Notes: a model not told the origin generated them from the sequence alone. Counted from the first letter of the stretch, positions 47,328 through 55,457 are shown. The stretch: DNA of 55,594 bases from an uncultured beta proteobacterium (GCA_902825845.1 CADECM010000007.1:54199-109792), one strand, 5' to 3'. A program made the numbers and translations.

Positions 47328-47678
47328 TCACGGATGCGGCGTAATGGCAATAATCGTAATGTCCCCTTTTTTCGGACCGTAGCACCAGAACACACGATAG
47401 GCGCCGGGCGTTCGATTTTGCACGTACGCTTCAAACACCTTGGTGTCAGGATCGTAGGGATTTTCGATGGAATGGTACTCGTGCGTCTTGAGACCGGGGT
47501 GGCGCGGATTTGCTTGTAGCAGCTCGACGCACTTTATGACTTGTTTGAACAAGCCTTCCTGCTTGGAGGCTTTGCCTTTTTTGGACTGCTGCCGGGTTTC
47601 GAACGACTTGCGGGCCGCTGCTTCAAGTTCGTCGAAGGTGGCCGCCGACTCGTCCAGCCACACCAGCGTGAAGGGCAT
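47328..47678 (-). CDS. RelE/ParE-superfamily toxin
   Basis: A 116-residue protein with a RelE/ParE-like fold pattern: helix, then basic strand region ending AYRVFWCYGPKKGDITIIAITPHP, which has the Y-R-x-x-W/F-x-Y signature and C-terminal strands of RelE-type RNases. Its ATG overlaps the stop of the upstream antitoxin in a TGATG junction. The middle (SFETRQQSKKGKASKQEG) is an unusually long basic loop. Probable type II toxin; activity untested. Confidence 0.78.
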   Translation of the reverse strand: MPFTLVWLDESAATFDELEAAARKSFETRQQSKKGKASKQEGLFKQVIKCVELLQANPRHPGLKTHEYHSIENPYDPDTKVFEAYVQNRTPGAYRVFWCYGPKKGDITIIAITPHP

Positions 47679-47965
47679 CAGTCCTCAAGTTGCGCTGCGA
47701 GTTTCGCCGCTGCTTTCAGATCAGGGGATTTCTTTGCCACCTTGCCCTTGCGTGCCTGATCGAGTCCGCGTCGCACGGATGCCAGGGCTTTCGGATTCTC
47801 GTAAAGCCACGCCTCGCCTTCCGGGATCACGCGAGCGAGCCGAACCACGACCTCGGTCTCGCTGCGATGCTCGACAATAACGGCGCGGTTTGCAAAGTGG
47901 CCGCCGAGCGCAACGCGACCCTTGGCGTCAGCGCTTTTGTGGCGGGGTGCTGTTGAAGTTGCCAT
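47678..47965 (-). CDS. AbrB/MazE-like antitoxin
   Basis: A 95-residue protein whose N-terminal half (DAKGRVALGGHFANRAVIVEH; EVVVRLARVIPEGEAWLYEN) matches the swapped-hairpin AbrB/SpoVT DNA-binding domain. The Lys/Ala-rich tail (KGKVAKKSPDLKAAAKL) probably binds the toxin. AGAGGA precedes ATG 47965. An inverted repeat (47999-48019) upstream is a likely autoregulatory site. Pairs with the RelE-like toxin. Confidence 0.78.
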   Translation of the reverse strand: MATSTAPRHKSADAKGRVALGGHFANRAVIVEHRSETEVVVRLARVIPEGEAWLYENPKALASVRRGLDQARKGKVAKKSPDLKAAAKLAAQLED

Positions 47966-47998
47966 CGTTAAAATATCCTCTGTTGGTGGCTAAGGTGT

Positions 47999-48019
47999 AA
48001 AGTGGGTTTTTCCCACTTT
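47999..48019. promoter_or_regulatory. inverted repeat, probable antitoxin operator
   Basis: AAAGTGGG-5 nt-CCCACTTT, a perfect 8-bp inverted repeat 34 nt upstream of the AbrB-like antitoxin start. Position and symmetry fit autoregulation by the antitoxin or the toxin-antitoxin complex. It could also form an RNA hairpin. Confidence 0.5.
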
Positions 48020-48064
48020 TACCATCTTTACCGGCAACGTTGTGCAAAAGGTAACGGCAATGCA

Positions 48065-48093
48065 TAACTATTTGTTTTTATTGTATATTTTAT
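48065..48093 (+). repeat. dispersed AT-rich motif, copy 12 (core 48065-48080)
   Basis: Core TAACTATTTGTTTTTA followed by TTGTATATTTTAT. Ends 12 nt from the ruvA stop, in the spacer before the AbrB/RelE pair. Confidence 0.7.
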
Positions 48094-48105
48094 CATGTCG
48101 TGCGG

Positions 48106-48687
48106 CTACCCCGATTTCGACAGCAGCTTCAGCGCCTGCCGGATCCCGTCGTTTACCCCCGCATCCGCGGGCAGTTGCTTCACCGCCCACGACGCCTCCT
48201 TGTCGTTGTAACCCAGCGACAGCAGGGCGTTGACGACATCCGACGACGCACTGGAGGCGGCATTGGCCGGCGTCGCCGACACCGTGATATTGAGTTTGTC
48301 CTTGAGTTCCAGCAGCAGCCGTTCGGCGGTCTTTTTGCCGACGCCCGGAATTTTGGTCAGCCGGCCGGTGTCCTGCGCGCTCACCGACGCATGCAGGTCG
48401 CCCACACTCAGGCCCGACAGCACCGACAGCGCCGTGCGCGCGCCGACGCCGGAAATCTTCAGCAACTGACGAAACACGGTGCGCTCCTGCTCCGTGGCAA
48501 AGCCGTACAGCAGATGCGCATCCTCGCGCACGGTCAGATGCGTCAGCAGCGTGACCTCGGCGCCGAGCGCGGGCAACTGGTACAGCGTGCTCATCGGCAC
48601 GTCGATTTCGTAGCCCACGCCCTGCACATCGACGATCACTTGCGGCGGTTGTTTCGCGAGCAGTTTGCCACTGATTCTGCCTATCAT
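48106..48687 (-). CDS. ruvA: Holliday junction DNA-binding protein RuvA
   Basis: A 193-residue RuvA: N-terminal OB-fold ([31 protein letters not shown]), two helix-hairpin-helix motifs ([17 protein letters not shown] and [17 protein letters not shown]) and the C-terminal RuvB-contact domain ([19 protein letters not shown]). Complete. It begins 3 nt after the stop of the DUF3368 toxin, so translation may be coupled to it. Confidence 0.98.
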   Translation of the reverse strand: MIGRISGKLLAKQPPQVIVDVQGVGYEIDVPMSTLYQLPALGAEVTLLTHLTVREDAHLLYGFATEQERTVFRQLLKISGVGARTALSVLSGLSVGDLHASVSAQDTGRLTKIPGVGKKTAERLLLELKDKLNITVSATPANAASSASSDVVNALLSLGYNDKEASWAVKQLPADAGVNDGIRQALKLLSKSG

Positions 48688-48690
48688 GAT

Positions 48691-49182
48691 TTATCGCTCC
48701 CCCGCCATTTCAAGCGCGGCACGAATGACTTCGGCCGACAACCGAAAATCCATGTGCAGCAGCTGCTCAAAAACTTCGCCGGCCGATGCAATGAGATTGC
48801 GCCGCTTCGCAAGGGCCACAATCGCTGCCGTGCCCGCCACCTGCAAGCCCTGCTCGACGGCGGTAACACGCCCCGCGCGATCATCCATCAGCAGCAGGCT
48901 CGTGCTGTCCATATGCAGCGCAGCACGGATACACCCGGCCTCGCCCTCACCCAGAAACGGAAACTGCGGCAGTTTCCAGTCGCGTTTGAGCATGATGAAC
49001 CCCTCGCCCGCAAGCGCGGCACGCAACTGCGCCTCACCGGCCTTGTCTTGTTCGGGCAACACTTCGCGCCGCACCGGCAGCGGCACGTGCACACACCCGA
49101 ACAGTGCCGGCAACCACGCCAATCCGCCCACGCGCGACAGCACAATCAGCGGACTCGCATCGCTCAGGACGATGCGAGCCAT
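48691..49182 (-). CDS. DUF3368 PIN-like toxin
   Basis: A 163-residue PIN-domain relative (DUF3368). Likely catalytic acids: Asp8 in VLSDASPLIVLS, the Glu of GEGEAGCIRAA and the DD of LLMDDRAGR. PIN toxins are Mg-dependent RNases. It overlaps the upstream UPF0175 antitoxin by 19 nt, so the two are translationally linked. This pair is usually chromosomal or plasmid-borne in bacteria and archaea; here it is inserted between ruvC and ruvA. Confidence 0.82.
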   Translation of the reverse strand: MARIVLSDASPLIVLSRVGGLAWLPALFGCVHVPLPVRREVLPEQDKAGEAQLRAALAGEGFIMLKRDWKLPQFPFLGEGEAGCIRAALHMDSTSLLLMDDRAGRVTAVEQGLQVAGTAAIVALAKRRNLIASAGEVFEQLLHMDFRLSAEVIRAALEMAGER

Positions 49183-49508
49183 GCTTCCAGGGTTTCGACA
49201 TCCGCTTTAACGTCCTTGGCGCTGCCCTTGACCACGGGCGTGCCCAAACGCGACAAGTGTTGCATAAACGCCGCCAACGGAATCTGCGCAAGCTTCGCCG
49301 CGCGCGCCAGCGACAATCCGCCGTCCTTGAACAAGGCGTGCGCCAGCGCGAGCCGTATGCCCGGCATTTCGAGCATGCCGCTTTCATCCAGATGCACCAG
49401 CACGGCGGACGGGTGCTCGCCGTTCATGACGACCACCATTTCCTTTTCAGCCTGACGCAGCGCCTCGGACGGGTTGTTTTTCAGCTGCCGGACATTGACG
49501 GTATGCAT
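49164..49508 (-). CDS. UPF0175-type antitoxin with Phd-like N-terminus
   Basis: A 114-residue antitoxin. The first about 45 residues (MHTVNVRQLKNNPSEALRQA ... VVVMNGEHPSAVLV) match Phd/YefM antitoxins, the rest (RLALAHALFKDGGLSLARAAKLAQIPLAAFMQHLSR) the UPF0175 helix-turn-helix. So this is a fusion of two antitoxin modules or a UPF0175 form carrying a Phd start. Driven by a sigma-70-like promoter at 49541-49569. Confidence 0.78.
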   Translation of the reverse strand: MHTVNVRQLKNNPSEALRQAEKEMVVVMNGEHPSAVLVHLDESGMLEMPGIRLALAHALFKDGGLSLARAAKLAQIPLAAFMQHLSRLGTPVVKGSAKDVKADVETLEAWLASS

Positions 49509-49540
49509 ACGCGCATTTATGTGTAGTTACTTGGCGTAGG

Positions 49541-49569
49541 AACATACTGCAAGAACCATCCGTGGTCAA
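49541..49569 (-). promoter_or_regulatory. sigma-70-like promoter of the UPF0175/DUF3368 pair
   Basis: Minus strand: -35 TTGACC (49564-49569), 17-nt spacer, -10 TATGTT (49541-49546), ending 32 nt upstream of the antitoxin start. It would also transcribe ruvA downstream. Confidence 0.55.
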
Positions 49570-49628
49570 CCGGCGGCCAAATGGCTACCCCGTGGCACAG
49601 CAGGAAAACGCCATGCCTGATATCAATT

Positions 49629-49657
49629 TAAGTTATTGTTTTTTAAACAATTATTTA
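49629..49657 (+). repeat. dispersed AT-rich motif, copy 13 (core 49629-49644)
   Basis: Core TAAGTTATTGTTTTTT followed by AAACAATTATTT. It ends 10 nt from the ruvC stop, in the same place as copy 12 relative to ruvA. Confidence 0.7.
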
Positions 49658-49667
49658 ACAGATACCT

Positions 49668-50222
49668 TCAAATCAGTCTCCCGCGCTTCACACGATATCC
49701 CGCTGTCGCCAGCCGTCCCAGCCCCTGCCCGCCATGCGCGTGGCAGATGGCGCAGGCCAGCGCGTCGGCCGCATCGGGATTGGGGTCGCCCGCAAGGCGC
49801 AACAGGCGTTTCACCATTTCCTGAACCTGTTCCTTCTTGGCGTGGCCATTGCCCACCACCGCCTGTTTGACCTGCAATGCGGTGTATTCCGAAACCGGCA
49901 GATTGTGCATGACCGCGGCGCAGATGGCGGCACCGCGCGCCTGACCCAGCAACAGCGTCGATTGCGGATTGACGTTGACGAAAACCTTCTCCACCGCCAC
50001 CTGCATCGGCGCGTTGCCGCCGATGATTTCGGCCAGTCCGTCAACGATGGTTTTGAGCCGCGCCGGCAGTTCGCCGCTGGCGGTCCTGATGCAACCGCTG
50101 GTGACGTAGGTCAGCTTGTTACCGCGTTTTTCCAGCAACCCGAAGCCCGTGACGCGCAGCCCCGGATCGATGCCCAGAATTCGTATGACGTGAGGCGTGA
50201 GGCTTGAGGCGTCGTCAGGCAT
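49668..50222 (-). CDS. ruvC: Holliday junction resolvase RuvC
   Basis: A 184-residue RuvC endonuclease with an RNase H-like fold. Catalytic acids in [14 protein letters not shown], the Glu of VAVEKVFV, and [16 protein letters not shown]. It cuts Holliday junctions with RuvAB. The start ATG 50222 overlaps yebC by 8 nt. Residues 3-12 ([10 protein letters not shown]) precede the normal RuvC start and are encoded by a GTGAGGC-type heptamer repeat, so the true start could be a few codons later (GTC/ATA context lacks an ATG). Confidence 0.96.
   Translation of the reverse strand: MPDDASSLTPHVIRILGIDPGLRVTGFGLLEKRGNKLTYVTSGCIRTASGELPARLKTIVDGLAEIIGGNAPMQVAVEKVFVNVNPQSTLLLGQARGAAICAAVMHNLPVSEYTALQVKQAVVGNGHAKKEQVQEMVKRLLRLAGDPNPDAADALACAICHAHGGQGLGRLATAGYRVKRGRLI
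50190..50210. repeat. heptanucleotide tandem repeat (GTGAGGC)x3
   Basis: Two perfect GTGAGGC units and one TTGAGGC, head to tail. Lies within the first codons of ruvC. Same unit length as the repeat at 29124-29144. Confidence 0.75.
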
Positions 50223-50940
50223 CCATCACTGCCGATGTATACACTTCCTGCACATCATCCAGCGCTTCCAGGGCATCGATCAGTTTTTGCATCTTCGCCG
50301 CGTCGTCACCGGTGAGCACGTTCTCCGTGGCGGGCTTCATGATCACTTCGGCCAATTCGGGCTTGAAGCCGGCCTTTTCGACGGCGGCCTTGACTGTGTG
50401 AAACGCATGCGGATCGGTGATGACTTCAATGCTGCCGTCGTCGTTGGTCACCACGTCCTCGGCGCCGCCGTCGATGGCGGCGTCCATCAGCTTTTCTTCA
50501 TCGGTGCCGGGCGCGAAGATCATCTGACCGCAATGCTTGAACAGGAACGCCACCGCGCCCTCGGCGCCCATGTTGCCGCCGTTCTTGGTGAACGCAAAGC
50601 GCACATCCGCCACCGTGCGCGTGCGGTTGTCCGTCATGCAATCGACCATCACCGCGGCACCGCCGATGCCGTAGCCCTCGTAGCGGATTTCCTCGTAGTT
50701 CACGCCCTCCAGATCGCCGGTGCCGCGTTTGATCGCGCGCTCAACGTTGTCTTTCGGCATGTTCTGGGCGTAGGCCTTGTCCATCGCCAGACGCAGGCGC
50801 GGGTTGGCGTTCGGATCGCCGCCGCCCATGCGCGCCGACACGGTGATTTCCTTGATCAGCCGCGTAAAAATCTTGCCGCGCTTGGCGTCCTGCCGCCCTT
50901 TGCGGTGCTGAATGTTCGCCCACTTGGAATGACCTGCCAT
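50215..50940 (-). CDS. yebC: YebC/PmpR-family protein
   Basis: A 241-residue YebC family protein, starting [20 protein letters not shown]. The family was long called a transcriptional regulator and is now also linked to translation of proline-rich stretches. Complete length. It heads the yebC-ruvC-ruvA-ruvB block, with ruvC overlapping its end. Divergent from the HerA-like gene. Confidence 0.96.
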   Translation of the reverse strand: MAGHSKWANIQHRKGRQDAKRGKIFTRLIKEITVSARMGGGDPNANPRLRLAMDKAYAQNMPKDNVERAIKRGTGDLEGVNYEEIRYEGYGIGGAAVMVDCMTDNRTRTVADVRFAFTKNGGNMGAEGAVAFLFKHCGQMIFAPGTDEEKLMDAAIDGGAEDVVTNDDGSIEVITDPHAFHTVKAAVEKAGFKPELAEVIMKPATENVLTGDDAAKMQKLIDALEALDDVQEVYTSAVMDA

Positions 50941-50997
50941 GACAACCCCGGTGAATTAACCCGCTACAATAGGAAAAATTTTATCACGGAGACCGCC

Positions 50998-52536
50998 ATG
51001 CCCGACCCTTTATTAATCGCGAAGGATGCCACGGGCGCCCATGAGCTGTGCGTATTGCCCGCGCTGGCCAACCGTCACGGTCTGATCGCCGGCGCCACCG
51101 GCACCGGCAAAACCGTCACCCTGCAGCGCATGGCGGAGGCCTTCAGCCGCATCGGCGTGCCGGTGTTCATGGCCGACGTCAAGGGCGACCTCGCGGGCCT
51201 GTCGCAGGCCGGCGAACTCAAAGGCAAGGTCAAGGAACGCGTCGAACAGTTGCAACTTGGCGATTTCAAATCCGAGGCCTGCCCGGTGGTGTTCTGGGAC
51301 ACCTTCGGCAAGCAGGGCCATCCGGTGCGCACCACCGTATCCGAAATGGGTCCGCTGCTGCTCGCGCGCATGCTCAACCTCAACGACACGCAGCAGGGCG
51401 TGCTGACACTGGCGTTCAAGATTGCCGACGACAATGGCCTGCTGCTGCTCGACATGAAAGACCTGCGCACGATGCTGCAGCACGTGGGCGACAACGCCAA
51501 GCAGTTCACCACCCAGTACGGCAATGTGTCGGCGGCGTCGATCGGCGCCATCCAGCGCGCACTGCTGGAGCTTGACAGTCAGGGCGCGGACCAGTTCTTC
51601 GGCGAGCCCGCGCTGAACATCGAAGACTTCATCCAGACCGACAGCAAGGGCCGCGGCGTGATCAACATCCTCGCCGCCGACAAGCTGATGACCGCGCCCA
51701 AACTGTATGCCGTGTTCCTGTTGTGGATGCTGTCGGAACTGTTCGAGCAGCTGCCCGAAGTCGGCGATCCGGAAAAGCCCAAACTGGTGTTCTTCTTCGA
51801 CGAAGCGCATCTGTTGTTCACCGATGCGCCCAAGGCGCTGCTCGAAAAAATCGAGCAAGTGGTGCGGCTGGTGCGCTCCAAGGGCGTGGGCGTGTACTTC
51901 GTCACGCAGAATCCGCTGGACGTACCCGACACCGTGCTCGGCCAGCTCGGCAACCGCGTGCAGCATGCGCTGCGCGCCTTCACCCCGCGCGACCAGCAGG
52001 CGGTCAAAACCGCCGCCACCACCATGCGCAGCAATCCCAAGCTCGACGTCGAAAAAGCCATCACTGAACTCGGTGTGGGCGAAGCGCTGGTGTCCTTCCT
52101 CGATGCCAAGGGCACGCCGACCATCGTCGAGCGCGCGTTGGTGGCGCCGCCGGGCAGCCGCCTCGGACCCGTCACGCCGGAAGAGCGCGCGGCGACGATC
52201 AAGGCGTCAGTCATTGCCGGCGTCTACGACACCGTGGTCGACCGCGAATCCGCCTACGAAAAACTCACCGGCCGCGTGGCGGGTGCCGCCCCGGCCGGTG
52301 GCGCGCCCGCCGGCACCGCGCCATCTTCAGGTCCGGCGCAAGGCGCGGACGATGGCGGCGGATTGCTCGGCGGACTCAAGAACATCCTGTTCGGCACCAC
52401 CGGCCCGCGCGGCGGGCAGCACGACGGCCTGGTGCAGACCGCCGCAAAAAGCGCCGTGCGAAGCATCGGCACGCAAGTCGGCAGGGAAATCCTGCGCGGC
52501 GTGCTCGGCGGCATCCTCGGCGGCAAGAAGCGGTAG
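50998..52536 (+). CDS. HerA/DUF853-type P-loop ATPase
   Basis: A 512-residue FtsK/HerA superfamily ATPase of the DUF853 type. Walker A GATGTGKT at residues 32-39, Walker [12 protein letters not shown] near 265, and an arginine-containing C-terminal motor region. Followed by a Gly/Ala/Pro-rich linker and a short basic tail (about 430-512). ATG 50998 has GGAG 7 nt upstream; an in-frame extension upstream is rejected as it overlaps yebC. The family is widespread in proteobacteria, with DNA translocation assumed. Function not known. Confidence 0.9.
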   Translation: MPDPLLIAKDATGAHELCVLPALANRHGLIAGATGTGKTVTLQRMAEAFSRIGVPVFMADVKGDLAGLSQAGELKGKVKERVEQLQLGDFKSEACPVVFWDTFGKQGHPVRTTVSEMGPLLLARMLNLNDTQQGVLTLAFKIADDNGLLLLDMKDLRTMLQHVGDNAKQFTTQYGNVSAASIGAIQRALLELDSQGADQFFGEPALNIEDFIQTDSKGRGVINILAADKLMTAPKLYAVFLLWMLSELFEQLPEVGDPEKPKLVFFFDEAHLLFTDAPKALLEKIEQVVRLVRSKGVGVYFVTQNPLDVPDTVLGQLGNRVQHALRAFTPRDQQAVKTAATTMRSNPKLDVEKAITELGVGEALVSFLDAKGTPTIVERALVAPPGSRLGPVTPEERAATIKASVIAGVYDTVVDRESAYEKLTGRVAGAAPAGGAPAGTAPSSGPAQGADDGGGLLGGLKNILFGTTGPRGGQHDGLVQTAAKSAVRSIGTQVGREILRGVLGGILGGKKR

Positions 52537-52603
52537 CGCAGTGTTGAAATCTAGATGGAACATTCAACAGTGTCGCGTTATGCAGGTCGGCGACATCACC
52601 AGC

Positions 52604-52717
52604 ACCGTCATTCCAGCGCAGGCTGAAATCCAGGTCGCAAGGCGCGCTGAAGGCGCCTGATAAAGATGCTTCGCATCATGTCACAACCTGGGTTCCGGCC
52701 TGCGCCGGAACGACGGA
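52604..52717. repeat. inverted-repeat element (MITE-like)
   Basis: Arms of about 33 nt at 52604-52636 and 52685-52717 are inverted copies (GCGCAGGC core with CCGTC...CCAG ends), enclosing about 48 bp with a secondary hairpin (GATGCTTCGCATC). No coding capacity. It sits between the HerA-like gene and the cupin. It belongs to the GTCATTCCxGCGCAGGC type of dispersed palindromes found in many proteobacteria. Confidence 0.65.
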
Positions 52718-52783
52718 TGCGGGAAAAATTCTCCACTTAATTACCAGACAGCGTGCAACACCACCTGAGCGCGCGAACCTGCA

Positions 52784-53251
52784 CTACTTAACCTCGGCAG
52801 GCGTGGACGTCGCGGGCCCCATGCCCCACACCTGAATGACGGCCTCTTCATTCTTCGCGCCGTCGTAGTGAATGCCTTTGGCGCGATGGATCACATAACT
52901 GCCTGCCGGTGCGGGCACCGTGCTGTAGGGATCATATTTGGTGCCGGTGCCCATCCACCACGTACCGGAAATCACCACGAAAAAGCGATCGTTGGGATGC
53001 CAGTGCGGACGGCTGAATTTGCCGGGATACCACTTGATGCGCATCACATACGGCCCCGGCTTGGCCGGATCGCCGAACAGGAGCGCAGACTCGTTGCTGC
53101 CATTTGGGTTTTTGCGCCAATTGATTTCCGAGGGCGGGGTGAAGTCGACCCACTCGCGGTTGATGTCGGCCGCGCGCGCCGGGGCCGCAAAACTGAACAA
53201 CAGCAGCAGGCTCGCCGCGGATATGCCGAATATGCCAGGACGGTTTTTCAT
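52784..53251 (-). CDS. exported cupin-domain protein
   Basis: A 155-residue periplasmic cupin. Signal peptide ending APARA (about residue 27). The cupin metal site is the HWHPNDRFF region with a downstream His in YVIHRAKGIHYDG. ATG at 53251 has GGAGGTGAC. Family members include many small-molecule-binding or dioxygenase-like proteins; substrate unknown. Stands alone downstream of the AT-rich motif copy at 53358. Confidence 0.82.
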   Translation of the reverse strand: MKNRPGIFGISAASLLLLFSFAAPARAADINREWVDFTPPSEINWRKNPNGSNESALLFGDPAKPGPYVMRIKWYPGKFSRPHWHPNDRFFVVISGTWWMGTGTKYDPYSTVPAPAGSYVIHRAKGIHYDGAKNEEAVIQVWGMGPATSTPAEVK

Positions 53252-53357
53252 GTCACCTCCAGTGGATTGAAAAAACCTCCTCGGCAATGGCGCTTGTGCA
53301 GGCGCTCTGGATTGTTACTGCAGCTCGCACGCTATCATATCTTCCGATGTCAATTCA

Positions 53358-53384
53358 TAACTTATTGATTTTATTGTATTTTTC
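53358..53384 (+). repeat. dispersed AT-rich motif, copy 14 (core 53358-53373)
   Basis: Core TAACTTATTGATTTTA followed by TTGTATTTTTC, upstream of the cupin gene. Confidence 0.7.
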
Positions 53385-53450
53385 AGAGCGCTCTCAAGAT
53401 CTGGATTCGAACTCGACAACGCGGGGCGCAGCACGCGAACCGAACCGTGC

Positions 53451-53528
53451 CGTTCTCGCGCAAGCGGGAACCCATAACGCAGCGTCACTTGAGACGCCGT
53501 ATGGATTCCCGCCTGCGAGACCGTTACG
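53451..53528. repeat. inverted-repeat pair, related to GCGGGAAT-type palindromes
   Basis: CGTTCTCGCGCAAGCGGGAA (53451-53470) and the inverted copy within 53501-53528 (ATTCCCGCCTGCGAGACCG) match over about 25 nt with a 2-nt gap. Resembles extragenic repeats based on ATTCCCGC / GCGGGAAT. Confidence 0.55.
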
Positions 53529-53576
53529 AAACTCGATAACCTTGCGGCACGCGTAAGCGTCTACACCAACACCATC

Positions 53577-53596
53577 ATTCTGGCGACGGCCAGAAT
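53577..53596. repeat. perfect short hairpin
   Basis: ATTCTGGC, loop GACG, GCCAGAAT: an 8-bp stem with a 4-nt loop, just after the inverted-repeat pair. No U-tract, so not a standard terminator. Confidence 0.6.
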
Positions 53597-53658
53597 CCAG
53601 CGCGTAATCGTCGCCGCAGGCCATATATAAACTCGTTTTCCTGAAGAACGTAGACCAG

Positions 53659-53684
53659 CCCCCCCCCCGGATCGAGGTCCGGGG
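53659..53684. other. poly-C tract of ten with GC-rich stem
   Basis: Ten consecutive C (53659-53668) run into a stem CCCCGGA...TCCGGGG. Homopolymer of this length is prone to slippage or sequencing error. No gene start nearby is controlled by it. Confidence 0.6.
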
Positions 53685-54025
53685 CGTGTTTCGCTGTGAC
53701 GACGGGATGGGGTCACCTTATTCTTAAGACGTGATCGGCCTGCGCTTCGAGCACAGCCGCCACGGCGTTCAACCCACGCAACGCGCCACGCAGATCGCCC
53801 ACCGTCAACGCCACCTCGGCGACGACGCAGCGCGCACGCGCCCGTGGTGCGGATGCGATTTACCCCATTCGCATACACTCAGACCCACATCGGGCGTCCG
53901 GCAGAGTGTTTTACCGCGCGCCCCCGCCCGGCGCGGCGTTCCAGGCGGGAATGCCGAAGGCCGTGGAAGCGTGAGATAAACGCGTAAACTGCCGTACAGG
54001 CACCACAACCGACAAGGGAGCAGAC

Positions 54026-54877
54026 ATGGATAGCACCCGACGCAATCTGTTGACCACCGGCGCTGTCGTCGCCGCCGCAACCGCCGCACCGAAGGCCTTT
54101 GCCCAGCAATCCGCAAAGGGCACGAGCGGCATGCAGTTTTTCCAGAAAGGCAACGTGCGCATCCGCTATCAGGAAGTCGGCTCCGGCTTCCCGCTGATGA
54201 TCATCCACGGCGGCGGCCAGAATTCCACCATCGCCTGGGGCGCGACCGGCGCGCCGTTCAATTCGATGGCGGAATTCAAGAATGAATTTCGCTGCATCGC
54301 CGCCGACCTGCGCAACGCGCACAGCGGCGAATCATCCGGCCCGCTGGAAATCGACCGGCCGTGGGATTCCTACACCGACGACCATCTGGCGCTGATGGAT
54401 CACCTCGGGCACAAGCGCTTCATGGTCCTCGGCTACTGCATCGGCGGGCCTTTCATCCTCAACCTGATCAAGCGCGCGCCGGAACGCGTGGTGGCGGCCG
54501 TGCTCGCGCAGCCGGTCGGCTTCAACAAAAAGACGCCTTACATGTACGACCTCAGCATGAAGAACTGGGCGCCCGCGCTGATCAAGCGCCGGCCCGAACT
54601 GTCGATGGACATGATCGACAAATTCCTCACCCGCATGTATCTCACCAACGCGGATTTCATGTTCACGGTGACACGCGATTTCGTGCGCACCTGCCAGACG
54701 CCCATGCTGGTGATGCCGGACGACACCCCGGCGCATCCGTATGAACCCGCAATCGAATGCGCCATGCTCGCCCCCAGGGCCGAGATGACGTTCTATCCGT
54801 GGAAAGATACCAAGGACAAGATTCCGCTCGCGGTGCGGCACGTGCGGTCGTTTTTGCGGGCGCACCGACCGGCGTAA
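54026..54877 (+). CDS. Tat-exported alpha/beta hydrolase with cysteine nucleophile
   Basis: A 283-residue hydrolase. N-terminal twin-arginine motif STRRNLL followed by a hydrophobic stretch to AFAQ suggests Tat export. Core: IIHGGGQNSTIAWG oxyanion loop and the elbow LGYCIGGPF, where Cys replaces the usual Ser (GxCxG, as in dienelactone hydrolase). Candidate acid in VMPDDTPAHP and His in AVRHVRSFL. ATG has GGGAG. Its stop is only 2 nt from the stop of higA on the other strand. Probably a periplasmic lactone or ester hydrolase; activity not certain. Confidence 0.85.
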   Translation: MDSTRRNLLTTGAVVAAATAAPKAFAQQSAKGTSGMQFFQKGNVRIRYQEVGSGFPLMIIHGGGQNSTIAWGATGAPFNSMAEFKNEFRCIAADLRNAHSGESSGPLEIDRPWDSYTDDHLALMDHLGHKRFMVLGYCIGGPFILNLIKRAPERVVAAVLAQPVGFNKKTPYMYDLSMKNWAPALIKRRPELSMDMIDKFLTRMYLTNADFMFTVTRDFVRTCQTPMLVMPDDTPAHPYEPAIECAMLAPRAEMTFYPWKDTKDKIPLAVRHVRSFLRAHRPA

Positions 54878-54879
54878 AA

Positions 54880-55173
54880 TCAAGCCGCAGTAAGCCTCAC
54901 TCTCGAGACCCGGCCAAGATCGACACTTTGCCTGGCTTGCCATAGATCGTGGTTGTATTGCATCGCCAGCCAGCTTTCAGGCGAGCGGCCGAGCGCCTTC
55001 GAGAGGCGCAACGCCATCTCCGGGCTGACACCACTGGCGCCGGTGAGCACGCGATTCAGCGTTGAAGCGGCCACACCGAGTTTTGCCGCCAGCTCACGGC
55101 CGCTCAAGCTGTTCGGCACCAGATAGACCTCGGTAATGAATTCACCCGGGTGCGGCGGATTATGCATCGTCAT
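54880..55173 (-). CDS. higA: HigA-type XRE antitoxin
   Basis: A 97-residue antitoxin: HNPPHPGEFI start, an XRE helix-turn-helix (LSGRELAAKLGVAASTLNRVLTG) and the family tail SPESWLAMQYNHDLWQAR. It follows higB in a TGATG overlap. ATG 55173 is preferred; longer frames are rejected. Confidence 0.92.
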   Translation of the reverse strand: MTMHNPPHPGEFITEVYLVPNSLSGRELAAKLGVAASTLNRVLTGASGVSPEMALRLSKALGRSPESWLAMQYNHDLWQARQSVDLGRVSRVRLTAA

Positions 55174-55451
55174 CAGTGATAGTCCTCGTAGTCCAGGACG
55201 TACGCGTGTCCGTCCCTGAATTCGAAAGTCATACGCCAGTTGCCATCGACCCACACCGACCGGCGGCCCTTGTCTTCCCCCTTCAACGAATGCAGCCGGA
55301 AACCGGGGATATCCATGTCGTCAATCGACTGCGCCGTTTCCAGAGCAGCCAACAGCACGCGCAGTCGCTTCGCGTGATGAGGCTGTATACCAGCCAGGGT
55401 TCCCGACTCGAAAAATCGCCGCAACCCCTTGTGCCGGAACGACTGGATCAT
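55173..55451 (-). CDS. higB: HigB-type mRNA-cleaving toxin
   Basis: A 92-residue RelE-superfamily toxin: MIQSFRHKGLRRFFESG start, HAKRLRVLLAALETA and the family C-terminus RMTFEFRDGHAYVLDYEDYH. Toxin-first order (higB then higA) is typical. The ATG has no Shine-Dalgarno and lies where transcription from the promoter at 55458-55486 should start, so the message may be leaderless. Confidence 0.93.
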   Translation of the reverse strand: MIQSFRHKGLRRFFESGTLAGIQPHHAKRLRVLLAALETAQSIDDMDIPGFRLHSLKGEDKGRRSVWVDGNWRMTFEFRDGHAYVLDYEDYH

Positions 55452-55457
55452 GAAGCG

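Larger units (their letters stand above)
53252..54025. other. intergenic repeat-rich region
   Basis: About 770 bp between the cupin and Tat hydrolase genes with no convincing gene. It contains one dispersed AT-rich motif (53358-53384), an inverted-repeat pair (53451-53528), a perfect short hairpin (53577-53596), and a run of ten C followed by a GC-rich stem (53659-53684). It looks like a graveyard of extragenic palindromes. Confidence 0.65.

Noticed and set aside
47231..47434. 67-codon frame between the RelE-like toxin and ruvB
   Set aside because: It overlaps the toxin gene and has no support beyond being open.
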